Of a DNA stretch of 6,433 nt, positions 5,047 to 6,433 are shown in pieces. The notes under the pieces were generated by a model. The model was not told where the DNA came from. It was given only the letters and a program-made list of their open reading frames with translations, and did not search any database. The translations under genes and the position numbers were made by a program. The stretch is from Sphingomonadaceae bacterium (GTDB taxonomy: Bacteria > Pseudomonadota > Alphaproteobacteria > Sphingomonadales > Sphingomonadaceae). The first letter of the stretch is position 1. Each line of letters starts with the position of its first letter. The stretch covers positions 1 to 6,433 of the forward strand of contig JACMKH010000193.1 of the NCBI GenBank assembly GCA_014380205.1. Reading direction: 5' to 3'.

Positions 5047-6433
5047 TTAGCCGGGCGCGACGTCGAACGCGACCGTCAGCCGCTCCCCCGCCGCGAACGG
5101 CCGCGTGCCGTGCCACATGATCGAGGGGAAAAGGACGAGCCGCGCGGGCTCGGGCCGCACATAGCGCAGCGGCGGCAGCTCGAGGCCAAGCGCGGGATCG
5201 GGCTCGCCGAGAACAAGCCAGCCGTCGCGGCTGCGCTCCCCGTCGCCGATCGCGTCGGGCAGCGAGACATAGAGCGCCGAGCTGATCCAGCCATGGCTGT
5301 GGATATGGCTGACGTGAAAGCCCGCTCCGGTGAGCCGGACCGACCATGAGCCGGTGAAGCGAAAGCCTTCGCGCGAACGATCGAGCACGGGATGTCCGGG
5401 CTCGGGGGGCGGCAGACCGTCGATATAGGCGCGCACCTCTTCGCGAATGTGACCGACGAGCGCGCGGATTTCGGGTTCGGCGCGCGAGAACAGGATATTA
5501 TCGGTCTGCGTGCCGCCGCGCAGCGACTGCTCGAACGGGTGCACCTTCCAGCGATGGAGCGCGCGCAGCCGCTCGGCGAGCGCCGGAAGCTCGGGCGCGA
5601 GCGCCGCGAGATCGAACATCTGCGCGAAATCGCGGTCGCCCTCGAGCCATCCCCAGCGCGGATCGCCCGACTTGCGCCACGCCGCCGAGACATAGGGCCA
5701 GGCGTGATTGCCAGAGCCGCGCTCGACGAGCGCGAGCCCGCGCCGCGCCGCCTCTTCGAATCCGCCATCGCGAAGCAGAAAGCGGATGGTCGCCAGCTCC
5801 AGACCGACATCGTCAGCTCGACCCGAGCGCTCGAAAAACGGCCGCGCGCGATCAAGCTCGCCAAGTTCGCAAAAGATGTTGGCTTCGGCGTTGTCGAAGA
5901 CTGCGTTGTCGCCCGCCGCCGCCCGGGCATCCGCGATCACGGCCAGTGCGCGCTGCTCGCCGAGCGCGCGTTGGGTGATGGTGGCGAGGCTGGTCCAGAG
6001 AGCCGCGTCTCCGGGTCGCTGACGAAGCGCATCGCGATAGCTGCGGGCGAACTCCGCCCCCCCGCCGCCCTGCCATCGAATGTGCGCGAGCATGTAGTGG
6101 CCGGGTTGCGAGGCAGGATCGGCGCGCACCAGCTCCTCGAGAAGATTCTCCGCCGCTTCGGCCCGCCCCTCCTGCTGCAACGCCGCGGCTTCGCTGAGGC
6201 AGAGCTCGCGATCGCCTGAAGCGGCTGCGCGCGCTTCGGCGAACAGATGCGACGAAACGCGCCCGCGGTCGAAGGCGAGCTGGGCGCGGGCGCGGAGCGC
6301 TTTGGGCTCGCCGGGCATTAGCGCGAGCGCGCGCTCGAGCGCGGCCTCGGCGAGATCGAGCTCGCCTTCCTGGCGCAAGGTGAGACTCAATGTGAGCCAG
6401 GCGCGCGGCGTGGTCCGATGCGCCTCGGCGATC
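5047..6433 (-). CDS. TPR-repeat protein with C-terminal putative 2OG-Fe(II) oxygenase domain (N-terminus beyond window)
   Basis: The minus-strand frame is open from the window edge to TAA at 5047, giving 461 visible residues; the true start is outside. A TTG at 6390 lies inside a TPR repeat and is not the start. The first half is helical with TPR signatures (for example A-rich GELDLAEAALERAL ending in PGEP, about 6310-6360). A conserved linker follows with WGWLEGD (about 5634-5654), SLRGGTQTDNILF (about 5488-5526) and GSWSVRL (about 5332-5352). The C-terminal domain resembles the putative 2OG-Fe(II) oxygenase family PF13759: GFHVSHIHSHGWISSALYV, LVLFPS, WHGTRPF and ERLTVAFDVAPG. Candidate iron ligands are His at 5305-5307 and 5299-5301 and the distal His at 5110-5112; Arg at 5080-5082, ten residues later, would bind 2-oxoglutarate. 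It is probably a cytoplasmic hydroxylase of a protein, peptide or small molecule, with TPRs for partner binding. The substrate is unknown. It converges on the TonB receptor, 74 nt apart. Confidence 0.87.
   Translation of the reverse strand, partial: IAEAHRTTPRAWLTLSLTLRQEGELDLAEAALERALALMPGEPKALRARAQLAFDRGRVSSHLFAEARAAASGDRELCLSEAAALQQEGRAEAAENLLEELVRADPASQPGHYMLAHIRWQGGGGAEFARSYRDALRQRPGDAALWTSLATITQRALGEQRALAVIADARAAAGDNAVFDNAEANIFCELGELDRARPFFERSGRADDVGLELATIRFLLRDGGFEEAARRGLALVERGSGNHAWPYVSAAWRKSGDPRWGWLEGDRDFAQMFDLAALAPELPALAERLRALHRWKVHPFEQSLRGGTQTDNILFSRAEPEIRALVGHIREEVRAYIDGLPPPEPGHPVLDRSREGFRFTGSWSVRLTGAGFHVSHIHSHGWISSALYVSLPDAIGDGERSRDGWLVLGEPDPALGLELPPLRYVRPEPARLVLFPSIMWHGTRPFAAGERLTVAFDVAPG

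Noticed and set aside
5392..6219. 275-residue plus-strand open frame opposite the TPR-oxygenase
   Set aside because: The minus-strand frame has clear TPR and oxygenase motifs; the plus-strand product has no domain features and no neighbour or ribosome site.
6388..6390. TTG as the start of the TPR-oxygenase
   Set aside because: The frame stays open to the window edge and the residues before it continue a TPR helix, so the gene begins outside the window.

Overview
The window looks like chromosomal DNA of a GC-rich alphaproteobacterium, most likely one of the Sphingomonadales. The support is the strongly G/C-ending codon use, a DUF2093 gene behind xseA, a long TonB-dependent receptor of the type these bacteria carry in many copies, and a TPR/2OG-Fe(II) oxygenase of a kind common in sphingomonads and their relatives. 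This placement comes from family recognition, not from a search. No tRNA, rRNA, CRISPR array, insertion sequence, integrase or phage gene was seen.

Left part (1-1269, + strand): a tight three-gene operon. It holds the 3' end of xseA (exonuclease VII large subunit), a small DUF2093 protein, and an exported M23 (LytM-type) metallopeptidase with all its zinc and catalytic histidines. DUF2093 starts 16 nt after the xseA stop, and the peptidase GTG start overlaps the DUF2093 stop by 4 nt.

Middle (1271-2053): a 173-residue exported protein of unknown function lies on the minus strand. Its stop codon is one base from the peptidase stop. It is divided from the next gene by a 261-nt divergent intergenic region that should hold promoters for both directions and contains a near-match to a CtrA box.

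Right part (2054-6433): a complete 972-residue TonB-dependent outer-membrane receptor (+), then a GC-rich hairpin with a UUCG loop that ends its transcript. Convergent to it is a 5'-truncated gene (-) for a protein with N-terminal TPR repeats and a C-terminal 2OG-Fe(II) oxygenase domain. Receptor and oxygenase may belong to one uptake or modification function, but only their adjacency suggests this.

I found no clear new defence or mobile system. The points most worth a second look are the receptor/oxygenase pairing, the altered metal-site motif of the oxygenase, six regularly spaced cysteine pairs in the receptor, and the CtrA-like site.
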